From NCBI GenBank assembly GCA_025352345.1, contig JANXTP010000150.1:1-15824 (forward strand): a stretch of 15,824 nucleotides of DNA, written 5' to 3'. Below are positions 15,142 through 15,824 of this stretch, piece after piece. Origin of the DNA: Burkholderiales bacterium (GTDB taxonomy: Bacteria > Pseudomonadota > Gammaproteobacteria > Burkholderiales > Burkholderiaceae_C). The notes below the pieces were generated by a model that was given only the letters and a program-made list of their open reading frames with translations, was not told the DNA's origin and made no database searches. The translations under genes and the position numbers were made by a program. Numbering within the stretch: the stretch's first letter is position 1; the number at the start of each line of letters is the position of its first letter.

Positions 15142-15162
15142 GTGGGGTGGGTTTCGGTGGGG
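15136..15162 (+). repeat. Potential G-quadruplex motif across the ppc start
   Basis: Four G-runs lie on the plus strand: GGG 15136-15138, GGGG 15144-15147, GGG 15149-15151 and GGGG 15159-15162. The loops are 5, 1 and 7 bases, which meets the usual G3/N1-7 rule. The motif covers the ppc start codon (on the template strand for ppc), and further G-rich sequence continues towards hemC. The plus strand is G-rich here in a generally GC-rich genome, so chance is possible. Confidence 0.45.
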
Positions 15163-15205
15163 TTCGTGGCGGGCGTGCGTGGGTGGCTGCAAGACTCGCG
15201 CCTGC

Positions 15206-15211
15206 TAGCAT
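15206..15211 (+). promoter_or_regulatory. Possible -10 box of hemC
   Basis: TAGCAT (4 of 6 consensus) ends six bases before the hemC ATG, which would place the transcript start at or next to the ATG. No good -35 element is visible at normal spacing. Confidence 0.3.
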
Positions 15212-15217
15212 TCCCGG

Positions 15218-15824
15218 ATGACCGCACACATCATCATCGCCACCCGCGAAAGTCGCCTCGCGCTGTGGCAAGCCGAACACGTCCGCGACCTGTTGAAAAG
15301 CTGCTTCGGCCTCGGCGTCGAATTGCTGGGCATGACCACGCGCGGTGACGAGATTCTCGACCGCACGCTGTCGAAGGTCGGCGGCAAGGGCCTGTTCGTC
15401 AAGGAACTGGAAACCGCGCTCGAAGAAGGCCGCGCGCAGCTCGCGGTGCATTCGCTCAAGGATGTGCCGATGGACCTGCCCGAGGGCTTCGAGCTGGCCG
15501 CGGTGCTGGAACGTGAAGACCCGCGCGACGCCTTCGTGTCGAACCACTACGGCTCGCTGGCCGACCTGCCTCAAGGCGCCAAGGTGGGCACCTCCAGCCT
15601 GCGCCGTGTGGTGCAGCTGCGCGCGCTGCGCCCCGACCTGCTGGTCGAGCCGCTGCGTGGCAACCTCGACACCCGGCTGCGCAAGCTCGACGAAGGCGCC
15701 ATGGACGCGATCGTGCTGGCCGCCGCCGGGTTGGTCCGGCTGGGCCTGGCCGGGCGCATCCGCAGCCATTTTTCGGTCGCGCAGATGCTGCCGGCCGCCG
15801 GCCAGGGCGCGCTGGCGATCGAGG
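15218..15824 (+). CDS. hemC: Hydroxymethylbilane synthase (porphobilinogen deaminase), 3' end outside window
   Basis: HemC joins four porphobilinogen units into hydroxymethylbilane in haem and other tetrapyrrole synthesis. It is a cytosolic monomer carrying a dipyrromethane cofactor. The first 202 residues are present: IIIATRESRLALWQAEHV at the start, TRGDEILDRTLSKVGGKGLF, then AVHSLKDVPMDLP with the catalytic-region Asp, and GTSSLRRVVQLRALRPDL, LRGNLDTRLRKLD and AAGQGALAIE. The cofactor-binding Cys lies beyond the window edge and cannot be checked. ATG 15218 gives the standard N-terminus. No Shine-Dalgarno site is present. The position near an AlgR-type gene matches the Pseudomonas algZ-algR-hemC order, with ppc placed between on the other strand. 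Confidence 0.96.
   Translation, partial: MTAHIIIATRESRLALWQAEHVRDLLKSCFGLGVELLGMTTRGDEILDRTLSKVGGKGLFVKELETALEEGRAQLAVHSLKDVPMDLPEGFELAAVLEREDPRDAFVSNHYGSLADLPQGAKVGTSSLRRVVQLRALRPDLLVEPLRGNLDTRLRKLDEGAMDAIVLAAAGLVRLGLAGRIRSHFSVAQMLPAAGQGALAIE

Noticed and set aside
13886..15769. 627-codon open frame on the minus strand overlapping ppc and hemC
   Set aside because: Its translation is rich in Arg, Ala, Gly and Pro without any recognisable family, and it lies over two clear genes. It is a frame shadow of high-GC coding DNA.
1..15824. CRISPR array, insertion sequences, toxin-antitoxin, defence or phage modules
   Set aside because: No regularly spaced repeats, terminal inverted repeats, transposase, nuclease or phage-like proteins were seen on either strand.

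Overview
The window is high-GC DNA with dense, compactly spaced housekeeping genes. The proteins read as those of a betaproteobacterium, most likely Burkholderiales of the Rubrivivax/Leptothrix/Methylibium type. This rests on protein character and gene order (pepN-fbp; argH divergent from an AlgZ/AlgR-type pair, with hemC nearby), not on a database search.

Layout. (1) 1-1556: the 3' end of pepN, then fbp behind a strong Shine-Dalgarno site. fbp is broken by a -1 frameshift near base 1194. (2) 1598-1673: tRNA-Thr(CGT) with a clear -10 box and a terminator. (3) 1776-2237: a stand-alone BLUF blue-light sensor. (4) 2256-4895, minus strand: a CorC/HlyC-type CNNM-CBS membrane protein followed by a UMF1/Atg22-like MFS transporter. 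(5) 4943-5767: ApaH, divergent from the CorC gene, then tRNA-Ser(TGA) at 5820-5909. (6) 5910-6435: about 525 bases without an intact gene; one broken frame looks like the start of an exported protein. (7) 6436-7476: an OmpA-family porin/peptidoglycan anchor with a textbook terminator. (8) 7549-8001: a small exported DUF2845 protein, convergent with (9) a secreted alpha/beta hydrolase that lies 7 bases downstream of argH (minus strand, 8032-10300). (10) 10387-12293: a LytS/AlgZ-type histidine kinase and a LytTR/AlgR-type response regulator, overlapping by 4 bases. (11) 12322-15141, minus strand: ppc (PEP carboxylase). (12) 15218 to the end: hemC, cut by the window edge.

Working together. fbp (gluconeogenesis or Calvin cycle), ppc (anaplerosis), argH (arginine) and hemC (tetrapyrroles) are core metabolism. 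The AlgZ/AlgR-type pair next to argH and near hemC matches the arrangement known in Pseudomonas, except that ppc lies on the opposite strand between the regulator and hemC. The BLUF protein adds light sensing but has no output gene next to it.

I found no CRISPR array, insertion sequence, phage, toxin-antitoxin or defence locus, and nothing that makes a convincing case for an undescribed multi-gene system. The items most worth a second look are the fbp frameshift, the complete BLUF photosensor, the gene-poor stretch after tRNA-Ser, and a short echo of tRNA-Ser sequence just upstream of that tRNA.
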